Shown: positions 8,002-16,492 of the stretch, piece by piece
How positions within the stretch are numbered: position 1 is the stretch's first letter
Layout: the number at the start of each line of letters is the position of its first letter
Assembly: GCF_017742835.1 (NCBI RefSeq)
Contig: NZ_CP072392.1
Coordinates: 165,544-201,458 of the forward strand
Direction: 5' to 3'
Source of the DNA: Aquabacter sp. L1I39
GTDB taxonomy: Bacteria > Pseudomonadota > Alphaproteobacteria > Rhizobiales > Xanthobacteraceae
DNA length: 35,915 bases
Made by a program: the position numbers and the translations under genes
The notes under the pieces: model-generated
Told to the model about the DNA's origin: nothing
Seen by the model: only the letters and a program-made list of their open reading frames with translations
Database searches by the model: none

Positions 8002-8975
8002 CTGAATTCAAGCGCATCATGGTCATCAATACCGGCTGGTCAGACGACTACAGCACGCGCGATCCTGTGGGCAATTTCGCCAATCTCGACCATGCGACGG
8101 GTCATGAGAAGTTCAATTTTCGACGCGGAAGGGACGGCCTTTATTACGGCTATGTGCCGCCGCGGAGAGAAAGTCCTCCAAAGCCCAAGGAACCAAGCGG
8201 ATGGCTGGTATTCGCCGTCTCAAAGCGGAAAAACGAAGCGGGTATGGTTCTGGTGGGATGGTATGAGAATGCCCGGTTTCTGGGGGAATACAGAGAGCGC
8301 CCGGATGCAGATGATCTTGGGCCTGACTCCAATGGCAATCCCTTCTACTACACGTTCGTGGCCGACAGAGCGACCATGATCCCCCTGCCGATGAGGCAGT
8401 GGAAGGTGGATGGAACATACATTGGGCGCCCCTTCAATTATTTGCGGGGGAATGGGGAAGGCACGCCGCAAACTGAGGCGATGGCACGTCAGCTTCTTCA
8501 GTTCAGAGAAGAGTGTTTGAAGAACATTATTACCGGAGCGAAGAAGCCGGAGCTGGATCTGACCCCTTCAGATATGGATTCACGGCGCCGCCGGGAAATT
8601 GAATTGAAGGCGGAGGATGCTGTTAAGCTGCACTTTTCTGATTGGAACTGCGAACGGGTGGCAGACGAAAAGTGCGGCTATGATCTGAAGTTCACCCATC
8701 CTGAGAGCGGGCAGGAGTTGCATGTCGAGGTGAAGGGGACAGCGGCGGACTACCCTCAATTTTTCATCACTCATAAAGAATACAGATACGCCGAAGAAAA
8801 ATCAGTCAATGATAATAAGAGCAAACAATCGAAAAGTAGTCTACCGCGCTGGCGGCTTGCAGTGGTGCATGACGTGTATGGGGATTCGACTGTCAATATT
8901 TACACATTCGACGAAATGAAGAACATTTTTGAAATACTCCCCTATGCATATCGCGGCATGTTGAGGAACGCCTGA
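7998..8975 (+). CDS. DUF3883 (NO VEIN C-terminal-like) protein embedded in a restriction operon
   Basis: A 325-residue protein if it starts at GTG 7998, which overlaps the res stop as GTGA and follows a GGGGAG site; an ATG seven codons in is possible. The C-terminal part (about 205-315) fits DUF3883, a PD-(D/E)xK-like fold: DAVKLHFSDWNCERV, GYDLKF (about 226-231) and HVEVKGT (about 240-247), then FFITHKEYRYA. The Asp and Glu-x-Lys of the nuclease site are kept. The N-terminal part (about 10-165) has WLVFAVSKR, VLVGWYENARF and YYTFVADRA blocks that I do not recognise; a modified-base reader is a guess only. AT-richer than both neighbours, most clearly at 8750-8960. Coupling to Res and Mod argues for an accessory nuclease, specificity or regulatory role in restriction. 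Confidence 0.72.
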   Translation: MTEFKRIMVINTGWSDDYSTRDPVGNFANLDHATGHEKFNFRRGRDGLYYGYVPPRRESPPKPKEPSGWLVFAVSKRKNEAGMVLVGWYENARFLGEYRERPDADDLGPDSNGNPFYYTFVADRATMIPLPMRQWKVDGTYIGRPFNYLRGNGEGTPQTEAMARQLLQFREECLKNIITGAKKPELDLTPSDMDSRRRREIELKAEDAVKLHFSDWNCERVADEKCGYDLKFTHPESGQELHVEVKGTAADYPQFFITHKEYRYAEEKSVNDNKSKQSKSSLPRWRLAVVHDVYGDSTVNIYTFDEMKNIFEILPYAYRGMLRNA

Positions 8976-11755
8976 TGTCCAAGTCCCCCCTGCGCGTGGA
9001 TGCGCTGACCCATGATGAGGCCACCCGCAAGAATGCGCCCACCGCCGAGCTGGAGGCCTTTGTGCCGCCGGATGTGAAGGAGCCGATCCGGGTGGCCTAT
9101 CAGCGGCGCGACCCGGATCTGGATCCGCAATTGGTGTGGCGTGGCAAGGATGTGCTGGACTGGTCGGACCTCGTGGTGGAGGCGCCGCCGCTCTATATTC
9201 AGGAGAAGATCCACCCCAAGGCGCTGATCGAGGATCTGAAGCGGGCGAGCGGGAAGCGGCGGGAGCCGGACACGGGGCCGGACCTGTTCGCGGATTTCAA
9301 CGGGCTGGACCCGGAGAAGCGCACGGAATTCTATGCCCACGACCAGCATTGGTCGAACCGCATGATTTTGGGCGACAGCCTGAAGGTGATGGCAAGTCTC
9401 GCCGAGCGGGAGGGGCTGAAGGGCAAGGTGCAGTGCATCTATATCGACCCGCCCTATGGCATCAAGTTCAACTCCAATTTCCAGTGGTCCACCACCAGCC
9501 GGGACGTGAAGGACGGCAAGGCGGATCATCTCACCCGCGAGCCGGAACAGGTGAAAGCCTTCCGCGACACCTGGCGCGACGGCATCCACTCCTACCTCAC
9601 CTATCTGCGCGACCGCCTCACCGTGGCGCGGGACCTGCTGACGGAGAGCGGCTCCATCTTCGTGCAGATCGGGGATGAGAATGTCCACCGCGTGCGGGCG
9701 CTGATGGATGAGGTGTTCGGGGATGAGAATTTTGTTGCTGAAATTGGCATTCCGAAGACAAGCAGCGCAACTTCTGAATTTCTTCCCGGTATAATGGACT
9801 ATGTCTTATTTTTCGCAAGAAAAATAAGTGACCTTAAGTTTAGGCCAGCATTCAAAGAGAAAAGCGATATGGCCGGATTTTCAGGCTATACGCGCGTTCA
9901 ATACGCCGATGGATCCAGAACTAGTCTTTCAGATGCGAAGGGCGACTACAGGGTTTATGCCCAAGGTGATATGACAAGCCAACGCCCCCCTGGTAGCTTT
10001 CCTGTTCATTTTGAAGGCCGGGTTTTCACGCCGAAGTCGAATTTTTGGAAAACGGGCGAGATTGGAATGGCGCGACTCCAAAAGAGTTTACGCCTAGAAA
10101 AAATGAAAGAAACTATACGTTATGTAAGATTTTTGGATGATTTCCCCGCAATACCCGTGAATAATTACTGGTCGGACATAAGTGGCGCAGTTCAGAGTCG
10201 TGTTGATCCGAAGGTATACGTCGTTCAATCATCCAAAGAATTGGTGCAACGCTGCATCCTCATGACCACCGATCCCGGCGATCTGGTGCTCGATCCCACC
10301 TGCGGTTCGGGCACCACGGCCTATGCTGCCGAGCAGTGGGGTCGGCGCTGGATCACCATGGATACCAGCCGCGTGGCGCTGGCACTGGCGCGCGCCCGGC
10401 TCATGGGCGCGCGCTATCCCTGGTATATCCTCGCCGACAGCCGCGAGGGGCAGATGAAGGAAGGGGAGATCACCCGCACCCCGCCGCCGGACACACCCAC
10501 CTATAACCGCCTGCGGCACGGCTTCGTCTATAAGCGCGTGCCGCATATCACGCTGAAATCCATCGCCAACAATGCCGAGATCGACACCATCTGGGAGCAG
10601 TTCCAGAGCGTGCTGGAGCCCCTGCGCGCCGCTCTGAACGCTGCGCTGGGCAAGGCGTGGGAGGAATGGGAAATCCCGCGCGCGGCGGGGGCGGACTGGC
10701 CGGCGGAAGCGAAAGCCGCGCACGCGGAGTGGTGGGCGCAGCGCATCGCGCGGCAGAAGGAGATCGACGCCTCCATCGCCGCCAAGGCGGACACCGAATA
10801 TCTCTATGACCAGCCCTATGAGGACAAGAGCCGCGTGCGCGTGGCCGGTCCCTTCACGGTGGAGAGCCTCTCGCCCCACCGCGTGCCCGCCGTGGACCAT
10901 GATGACAGCCTGTTCGACGAATTGGAGGCCATCGAGGGCCGGCGCCAGCCGGGGCCGGTCTCCGAGACCGCCGATTTCGCCCAGATGGTGCTGGACACGC
11001 TGAAGAAAGCCGGCGTGCAGCAGGCCCACAAGGCGGACCGGCTGGTCTTCTCGTCCTTAAAGCCCTGGCCGGGCCGTTTCGTGTGCGCGGAAGGGCGCGT
11101 GCGGCAGGCCTCGGAGGGGGAAAGCGATACGCTCTCCGACAGCCCCGAGCGGCGCGCCGCCATCATGATCGGCCCGGAATACGGCACCGTGGTGCGCCTC
11201 GACATGACCGCCGCCGCCCGCGAGGCCATGGAAGCCGGCTTCGACATGCTCATCGTCGCCGCCTTCAATTTCGATGCCCATGCCAGCGAGTTCGACCGCA
11301 TGGGCGCGCTGCCCGTGCTCCAGGCCCGCATCAATCCCGACCTGCACATGCCGGACCTCGCCAATACCGGGGCGGGCAACCTCTTCACCGTGTTCGGCGA
11401 GCCGGACATAAAGGTGCATGAGGAAGCCGCCGGGCTGATCTCCATCGAGGTGGCGGGCGTCGACATGTACAAAGGCGGGCAGATCGAGAGCACCGAGGCC
11501 GACGACATCGCGGTGTGGTTCATCGACACCGACTATGATTACGAGAACTTCCGCGTCCGCCACGCTTATTTTCCCGGCGCCGGCGACCCCTACAAGGCGC
11601 TGAAGACCACGCTGAAGGCAGAGATCGACCAGGACGCCTGGGAAAGCCTGCGCCGCACCCGCTCCCGCCCCTTCCTGCGCCCCGTCGGCGGCAAGGTGGC
11701 GGTGAAGGTCATCAACCATCTGGGCGACGAGGTGATGAAGGTGGTGGCGGTGTAG
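8975..11755 (+). CDS. Type III-like DNA adenine methyltransferase (Mod), beta class, with long C-terminal extension
   Basis: A 926-residue protein that starts on the last base of the previous stop (TGATG). Motif IV is YIDPPYG (about 156-162), the catalytic loop of N6-adenine/N4-cytosine methyltransferases. Motif I follows it, LDPTCGSGTTAYAAEQWG (about 436-453), giving the beta-class order of type III Mod proteins. SIFVQIGDENVHRVRALMDEVFG (about 227-249) is the conserved strand before the target-recognition region. Residues about 252-425 (9730-10250) are the presumed recognition domain and are strikingly AT-richer than the rest of the gene. Residues about 550-926 form an extension not present in ordinary type III Mod and have no motif I can name. 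It should methylate the site read by the complex and protect host DNA from the Res protein. Adenine as target is inferred from DPPY. Confidence 0.88.
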   Translation: MSKSPLRVDALTHDEATRKNAPTAELEAFVPPDVKEPIRVAYQRRDPDLDPQLVWRGKDVLDWSDLVVEAPPLYIQEKIHPKALIEDLKRASGKRREPDTGPDLFADFNGLDPEKRTEFYAHDQHWSNRMILGDSLKVMASLAEREGLKGKVQCIYIDPPYGIKFNSNFQWSTTSRDVKDGKADHLTREPEQVKAFRDTWRDGIHSYLTYLRDRLTVARDLLTESGSIFVQIGDENVHRVRALMDEVFGDENFVAEIGIPKTSSATSEFLPGIMDYVLFFARKISDLKFRPAFKEKSDMAGFSGYTRVQYADGSRTSLSDAKGDYRVYAQGDMTSQRPPGSFPVHFEGRVFTPKSNFWKTGEIGMARLQKSLRLEKMKETIRYVRFLDDFPAIPVNNYWSDISGAVQSRVDPKVYVVQSSKELVQRCILMTTDPGDLVLDPTCGSGTTAYAAEQWGRRWITMDTSRVALALARARLMGARYPWYILADSREGQMKEGEITRTPPPDTPTYNRLRHGFVYKRVPHITLKSIANNAEIDTIWEQFQSVLEPLRAALNAALGKAWEEWEIPRAAGADWPAEAKAAHAEWWAQRIARQKEIDASIAAKADTEYLYDQPYEDKSRVRVAGPFTVESLSPHRVPAVDHDDSLFDELEAIEGRRQPGPVSETADFAQMVLDTLKKAGVQQAHKADRLVFSSLKPWPGRFVCAEGRVRQASEGESDTLSDSPERRAAIMIGPEYGTVVRLDMTAAAREAMEAGFDMLIVAAFNFDAHASEFDRMGALPVLQARINPDLHMPDLANTGAGNLFTVFGEPDIKVHEEAAGLISIEVAGVDMYKGGQIESTEADDIAVWFIDTDYDYENFRVRHAYFPGAGDPYKALKTTLKAEIDQDAWESLRRTRSRPFLRPVGGKVAVKVINHLGDEVMKVVAV

Positions 11756-11793
11756 ATCATGCCATCGTTTCAGAGAGACGCCGGCATGATCTA
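11753..11793. terminator. Bidirectional hairpin between convergent genes
   Basis: TAGATCATGCC at 11753-11763 is perfectly complementary to GGCATGATCTA at 11783-11793 (11-bp stem, 19-base loop). The outermost TAG on each strand is the stop codon of the adjoining gene: the methyltransferase on plus and the FAD monooxygenase on minus. There is no U-run, so factor-independent termination is uncertain. Confidence 0.55.
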
Positions 11794-12963
11794 TGGGCGT
11801 GCTGGCGGGATCAGGCTGGGCGCCACCAACTGGCGGGCCCTCAGCTTAAGGAGCGGGCGCGAGGCGAGCAGCGGCAACAGCAGCCGGCTGAGCCGCAGGC
11901 CGGCCCGGCTCTGCGGCACATAGCTGCGCGCCATGGCGCGGGCCTGCCGCTGCACCATGGCGATGGTCGGCCGCAGGCCCGCCTCGAAGGCAGGAAGTGC
12001 CTCATCAAGGGGACCGTGCCCCAATGCCTCCGCCAGCAGGAAGGCGCCAGCCATGGCCATGGAGGCGCCCTGACCGGAGAGGAAGGACAGGCTCCAGGCC
12101 GCATCGCCCACCAGCACCACGCGACCGCGCCACCAGCGCGGCATCTCGATCTGGCAGAGCGCATCGAGATAGGCGCCCTCCCAGTCCACCGGACCATCGA
12201 TGAGCCGGCGGAGAACTGGCCAGGTGCCGGCATAGGCGTGCGAGACCACCGCATGCCGGTGGTCGGCGGACACCAGGCCAGACTCCGCGCTGCGCCAGCA
12301 CAGCAGGGTGGAGAGTTCCTGCGGTCCGGACTGGTAGAGGATCGCCTGCCGCCCGACCTCCATATAGCCCTCATAAGGGGGCTCCAGCGTGCCGGAAAAA
12401 GGCATGCGCCAGGCTGCGCCCCGGTAGCCCAGCGGGCGCCGGAACTCCGCCTCCGGGCCAAAGGCGTGCGCCCGGATCCTGCTATGGGTCCCGTCCGCGC
12501 CCACCACGAGGTCGAAGGTGGCGGCGGCACCGTCGCTGAAGCGCACCACGGCGCCATCCGGCGCATCGTGGATTTCCGTCACCTCGCAGCCAAAGCGCGG
12601 TCCTTCGTGCCCCGCTTCCCCCAAGGCGCGGGCCAGCAGGCGCACCAGCGCATCGCGCGGCACATGGAGCATTTTTCCACCCGTGAGGTCGTGGATCACC
12701 TGCGCCCGATAGCGGAAGACCTCCCGTCCCGTCGCGCCATCGCGATAAACCGAATCTGCCGCAGGCAAGGCCCGTTGGCGCAGCGCTGGCAACACCTCCA
12801 GGCGCTCCGCCACGTCCCAGCCATTGGCCTGGAGACTGACCACGTAGCCACCGGTATTGAGCGTCAAGCCGCGCTCGATGACATGGACCGCCACGCCCCG
12901 CCGCACGAGGCACAAGGCGAGCGTCAGTCCGGCGGGACCGGCTCCGACAATGAGAATCCGCAT
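11791..12963 (-). CDS. FAD-dependent monooxygenase (PHBH/TetX-like)
   Basis: A 390-residue flavoprotein monooxygenase. The dinucleotide-binding motif GAGPAGLTLALCL starts at about residue 7 with the strand-end Glu in VIERG. The DG motif reads VGADGTHSRIR (about 160-170) and the GD motif reads VLVGDAAWSLSFLSGQGASMAM (about 285-306). This is the FAD fold of the p-hydroxybenzoate hydroxylase group, which uses NAD(P)H and O2 to hydroxylate aromatic or polyketide-like substrates. No signal peptide, so cytoplasmic. It starts only seven bases after the upstream TonB-receptor gene, so the two are surely co-transcribed, and an AraC regulator lies above. I infer it acts on a compound brought in by that receptor, perhaps an aromatic siderophore or degradation product; the substrate is unknown. 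Confidence 0.85.
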   Translation of the reverse strand: MRILIVGAGPAGLTLALCLVRRGVAVHVIERGLTLNTGGYVVSLQANGWDVAERLEVLPALRQRALPAADSVYRDGATGREVFRYRAQVIHDLTGGKMLHVPRDALVRLLARALGEAGHEGPRFGCEVTEIHDAPDGAVVRFSDGAAATFDLVVGADGTHSRIRAHAFGPEAEFRRPLGYRGAAWRMPFSGTLEPPYEGYMEVGRQAILYQSGPQELSTLLCWRSAESGLVSADHRHAVVSHAYAGTWPVLRRLIDGPVDWEGAYLDALCQIEMPRWWRGRVVLVGDAAWSLSFLSGQGASMAMAGAFLLAEALGHGPLDEALPAFEAGLRPTIAMVQRQARAMARSYVPQSRAGLRLSRLLLPLLASRPLLKLRARQLVAPSLIPPARP

Positions 12964-12970
12964 GGCGCCC

Positions 12971-15079
12971 TCAGAACCGGGCCCGGGCCTGAACGCCGAT
13001 CATGCGGGGATCACCGGGCGCACCATAAGGCCCGTAGCCATTGTCGGTGGCGACGACATAATAATCCTGGTCGAGAAGGTTCAGCGCCACCAGGTAGAGG
13101 CTCCAATTCTTCGCCTCCACGCCGAGCCGCGCATTCACGATGCCGTAGGCGTCCTGCTCAATGGTGTTGTCCACGTCGAAATAGAAGGCAGACCGCCAGT
13201 TCCAGTCCACCCGGGCGACGCCGTTCAGCTGCGCGGTCAGGGGCGTTGTGTACTGGGCGGACAGGGACAGGGAATATCTGGAGGCCAACGGTTGCCAGTT
13301 CCCATCCGCATTGCCCCCGGTCTGCGAGGCGGGCGCATCCGTGAAGCGGGCATCCAGAAGGCCGAGACCCGCGAACAGTTCAAGCCCCTGCAAGGGCCGC
13401 GCGGTGATTTCGAATTCGGCACCGTAATTGCGCGACTTGGGCGCGTTGGCGATCCAGACCGAATAGCCGTTGAACGAATAGATCTGCTGGTTCTTCCAGT
13501 CGAAATAGAAGACGGAAGCGGCCAGATCGAGCTTGCCCTCGAACAGCGAGGCCTTCACGCCCGCCTCATAGTTCCACGCGCTCTCGGGAGCGTAGGACAG
13601 GTCGCTGGAAGGCGCGAAGGAGATGTTGTAGCCACCCGCCTTGTAGCCGCGGGAGATAGTGGCATACGTGCGCACATCGGGCGCGATCGCATAGGCGAGG
13701 CCGATCTTGGGCGAGATGTCCGAACTGCCCATGGACTGCACCTGCGACTGCCCCGGCGCGCCGAGCGTGACGCCGGCCACGTTCGAGGCGTGCACATAGT
13801 CGATCTCGCGATGGTCATAGCTGAGGCGCATGCCGGCCAGCACATCGAAGCGGTCCGTCAGGTGCCAGGTGGCATCCCCGAACACGGCCGCCGACCAGCC
13901 CTGAAGGTCCGACGTGGTACCCTCCTGATAGCCGGCGGGCAGAGCCGGCTGTCCGGGATAGAAGACGTTGGCGGGCATGGCGATATTGAAGCCGGTATAT
14001 TCGTATCGGTCGTCCTTGCTGCCGAGGAAGAAGGTGCCCAGCGTCCAGTCCAGCGTCTCGTTCGGGGCGGAAACCAAGCGGAACTCCTGGGTCGCCTGGT
14101 TGTAGTCGCGTGAGAAGCCGTTCCGGCGGAATGGTGAGGGGGTAAAATCACCGCCCTCCCCATCTCCTTGCGAGCCGCGCCATGCGGTGACGGAAATAAG
14201 TTGCGCCACCCCCATGTCGTAGCTTGCCTTCAACGAGACGCCATAGCTGGAAATGCTCGAAGTGTAGGGAATGGCGGCATTGTAGCCATCCTGCCAGACG
14301 GTGCCGAACGGCCCGCGATTGCCCCGGCTGCCCTCGTCGGTGGCATAATCCGCGGCGAACAGCAGTTCGAGCCGGTCCGAGGGGCGCGCCGCGAGCTGGA
14401 AGCGCCCGCCGCCGTCCTTGTCCCCGTCATACGCATTGCCATCCGCCGCGTTGGTCACCCAGCCATCGGCATAATCCCCGAAGGCCACGGCGCGCAGGGC
14501 CATGTCCTGTCCGAGCGCGGCATTGAGGACGGCCCGGCCCTGCAGCGTCATGTCGGTCCCGAACAGGGCATCGAACAGGGTATAGGTGGCGCCGTACTCC
14601 GGCACGGCGCTGCGCACATTCACCGCGCCTGCTATGGCATTGCGGCCATAAAGCGTGCCCTGTGGCCCGCGCAGGATCTCGATCTGGGCGAGGTCCACCA
14701 TAGTGAGGTTGAAGGTGGCATCATTGCCGATGAACACGTCGTCCCGATAGATGGCGACCGTCGGATCGGTACCGAACGCGGTGTTCGCGATGCCGCGTAT
14801 GGAAATGACCGACGCATCATTGCCGCCGCGCTGGCTGCGCATCTGAGTGTTGACGCTGGCATCGAACGCATCCTCCAGCCGCTGGATGGTGCGTGCCTCG
14901 ATGTCCCCCCGCGTGTACACGCCGATGCTCGCCGGCACCTCAATCCAGGGCTGGGTGCGGCGCATGGCTTCCACCGTCACGGCGTCCAGCTCGATGACCT
15001 GCCCCGCCTCCTGGGCCTCGGCGGTTACGGGCAGGGTCAGGACAGCGAGAAGCAGGGGCAAGCGCGTGGACTGGGCCAT
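12971..15079 (-). CDS. TonB-dependent outer-membrane receptor (iron-complex type)
   Basis: About 702 residues from the chosen start. The frame extends 20 codons further upstream to 15139, but starting at ATG 15079 gives a clean signal peptide (AQSTRLPLLLAVLTLPVTAEAQ) and a short GGAA-type ribosome site. A plug domain covers about 30-150 with ASVISIRGIANTAFG and the conserved IEILRGPQGTLYGRNAIAGAVNV. A 22-strand barrel follows, ending in an aromatic residue (VQARARF), the usual outer-membrane C-terminal signature. The plug style and the AraC gene immediately upstream recall the FyuA/FptA receptors controlled by YbtA/PchR, which take up phenolate siderophores; that is context, not proof. Followed after seven bases by the FAD monooxygenase. 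Confidence 0.85.
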   Translation of the reverse strand: MAQSTRLPLLLAVLTLPVTAEAQEAGQVIELDAVTVEAMRRTQPWIEVPASIGVYTRGDIEARTIQRLEDAFDASVNTQMRSQRGGNDASVISIRGIANTAFGTDPTVAIYRDDVFIGNDATFNLTMVDLAQIEILRGPQGTLYGRNAIAGAVNVRSAVPEYGATYTLFDALFGTDMTLQGRAVLNAALGQDMALRAVAFGDYADGWVTNAADGNAYDGDKDGGGRFQLAARPSDRLELLFAADYATDEGSRGNRGPFGTVWQDGYNAAIPYTSSISSYGVSLKASYDMGVAQLISVTAWRGSQGDGEGGDFTPSPFRRNGFSRDYNQATQEFRLVSAPNETLDWTLGTFFLGSKDDRYEYTGFNIAMPANVFYPGQPALPAGYQEGTTSDLQGWSAAVFGDATWHLTDRFDVLAGMRLSYDHREIDYVHASNVAGVTLGAPGQSQVQSMGSSDISPKIGLAYAIAPDVRTYATISRGYKAGGYNISFAPSSDLSYAPESAWNYEAGVKASLFEGKLDLAASVFYFDWKNQQIYSFNGYSVWIANAPKSRNYGAEFEITARPLQGLELFAGLGLLDARFTDAPASQTGGNADGNWQPLASRYSLSLSAQYTTPLTAQLNGVARVDWNWRSAFYFDVDNTIEQDAYGIVNARLGVEAKNWSLYLVALNLLDQDYYVVATDNGYGPYGAPGDPRMIGVQARARF

Positions 15080-15223
15080 GAGCAGGATTCCGAAACCGGC
15101 GCCGCACGGAATGGCGGCTTCTTGCGTGAATTTTCGCAAACGCGCGCAAGGATTTGGATCGCGAAGGCGTATGCCTTCGGCTCAATTGCATATGCCAGCG
15201 TGTCAGCGGACGCCGGATCGCGC

Positions 15224-16150
15224 TCACCGCCGCAGATGGGACGGGGCAAACCCGAAGCGCCGGCGGAAAGCGGTCGAGAAATTGGTCGGATGACCATAAC
15301 CCGCCCTGTAGGACGCCTCCGACACCGACAGTCCCTCGCGCTCGATGAGGGCGCGGCCGAGCAGCAGGCGCCGCTCGTTCACATAGGCCCCGGCGCAGGT
15401 GGCGAAGGCGCTGAAGAAATCGCGCTTCAGCTTGCTGGCGCTCACCCCGAACTCCTCCGCCAAGGCAATAAGACTGGTGATGCTCGCGGGGTCCGCATCA
15501 ATGCGCGCGCGGATCGCCATGACCCGGTCGCGGTCCCGCCCGCGCAGGGCCTCCGCGCTTTGGGGACCCGCATTCCCAAGGGTTTCCACCAAAGCGGCGA
15601 GCAGATCCAGCGCACGGCTTTCCAGCATCAGCGCGGCCAGACCCGCTTCCGGCGGGGCCTGGAGCACCTGCCACGCGATCCGCTTCAAATGCGCATCCAA
15701 CGGACGGCGCGTGACGCTGAGCGGACGCTCCATGGACTGGCGCAGCGGCTCGAAGGCCGAGCCGGAATTGCGGCGCGAGGTCTCGAACCATTCTGGCGTC
15801 ACCACCAGTTCCACGGTCCGCACCTGGCGTCCGCCATGAATCACCGTGCGGCAAGGCCGGCGGTCATTGTCGGAGGCGATCCACACCTCGTTTGGCCGGA
15901 AGCCGGCCTCGACCCCCAGCGTCTGGGAGGTCGCCTCCCCATCCAACACCACCGAGAGCGTGCTGGCGGGAAAGCTCTCGCTCTCGAACACAATGGGCTG
16001 CCCAATGGCCATGTCCCGCGAGAGCAGGAACAGACCTGGTTCAATCTCCACCATGACGGAGCGCGCTGCATCGCCGGCCAGGGGACGCAATGGATTATCC
16101 ACCAGCGCACGCAGCTTGGTCAGTGATGTTCGGTAATCAGAAACACTCAT
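15224..16150 (-). CDS. AraC-family transcriptional regulator (PchR/YbtA-like)
   Basis: About 308 residues from ATG 16150; ATG 16189 or TTG 16198 would add 13 or 16. The C-terminal about 100 residues hold the two helix-turn-helix units: SLIALAEEFGVSASKLKRDFFSAF and then LSVSEASYRAGYGHPTNFSTAFRRRFGFAPSHLRR. The N-terminal part is a variable effector domain. Regulators of this form beside TonB receptors (PchR, YbtA) sense the ferric siderophore and activate its uptake genes. It sits 144 bases upstream of the receptor gene on the same strand, so it probably controls the receptor-monooxygenase pair. A TATACT box ends six bases before ATG 16150, which would make the mRNA leaderless if it is the -10; no Shine-Dalgarno is visible. 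Confidence 0.85.
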   Translation of the reverse strand: MSVSDYRTSLTKLRALVDNPLRPLAGDAARSVMVEIEPGLFLLSRDMAIGQPIVFESESFPASTLSVVLDGEATSQTLGVEAGFRPNEVWIASDNDRRPCRTVIHGGRQVRTVELVVTPEWFETSRRNSGSAFEPLRQSMERPLSVTRRPLDAHLKRIAWQVLQAPPEAGLAALMLESRALDLLAALVETLGNAGPQSAEALRGRDRDRVMAIRARIDADPASITSLIALAEEFGVSASKLKRDFFSAFATCAGAYVNERRLLLGRALIEREGLSVSEASYRAGYGHPTNFSTAFRRRFGFAPSHLRR

Positions 16151-16492
16151 AGCACAAGTATAAGTGCAGACTTTTTCCGAAGGTAGCATTTCGGCCAATA
16201 ATCGATTTTGATTAATTGAAAACTACCCAATCGCCCCGGCCGGACGCTCTGGTGAAGTCGGTCACTTCCTGATCCCGTCCTCGCGGTCCAGCTCTGCGCA
16301 GCGCGCTGAAGGCCGAGGCAAGGGGCGTTGGGATTGGGACTTCCCAACATGGGATACCCCTCTCCAGGCTTCAGGAGGCGCCTCCATGGCCATGGCCTCT
16401 ACGACAGGGAAAAGCTGATCTCCCGGTCCGCCGGACGTGAAGGTCACATCGGCCGACGGCATCGGCCGAAATCCAGTTCTGCCTTGTCCCCT
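16151..16492. other. Intergenic region upstream of the AraC gene
   Basis: About 340 bases between the end of the siderophore ABC operon and the AraC gene. The part next to the AraC gene is AT-rich (around 16190-16225) and should hold its promoter. TCGGCCGA occurs twice at 16449-16456 and 16462-16469; the repeat is itself palindromic, so the pair can form a GC-rich hairpin just beyond the ATPase gene, a possible operon terminator without a U-run. I see no gene here. Confidence 0.4.

Noticed and set aside
12016..13344. 442-codon plus-strand frame opposite the FAD monooxygenase
   Set aside because: Antisense to a gene with GxGxxG, DG and GD motifs.
14168..16126. 652-codon plus-strand frame across the AraC gene and receptor start
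   Set aside because: Antisense to two recognisable genes, low-complexity Arg/Gly/His content.
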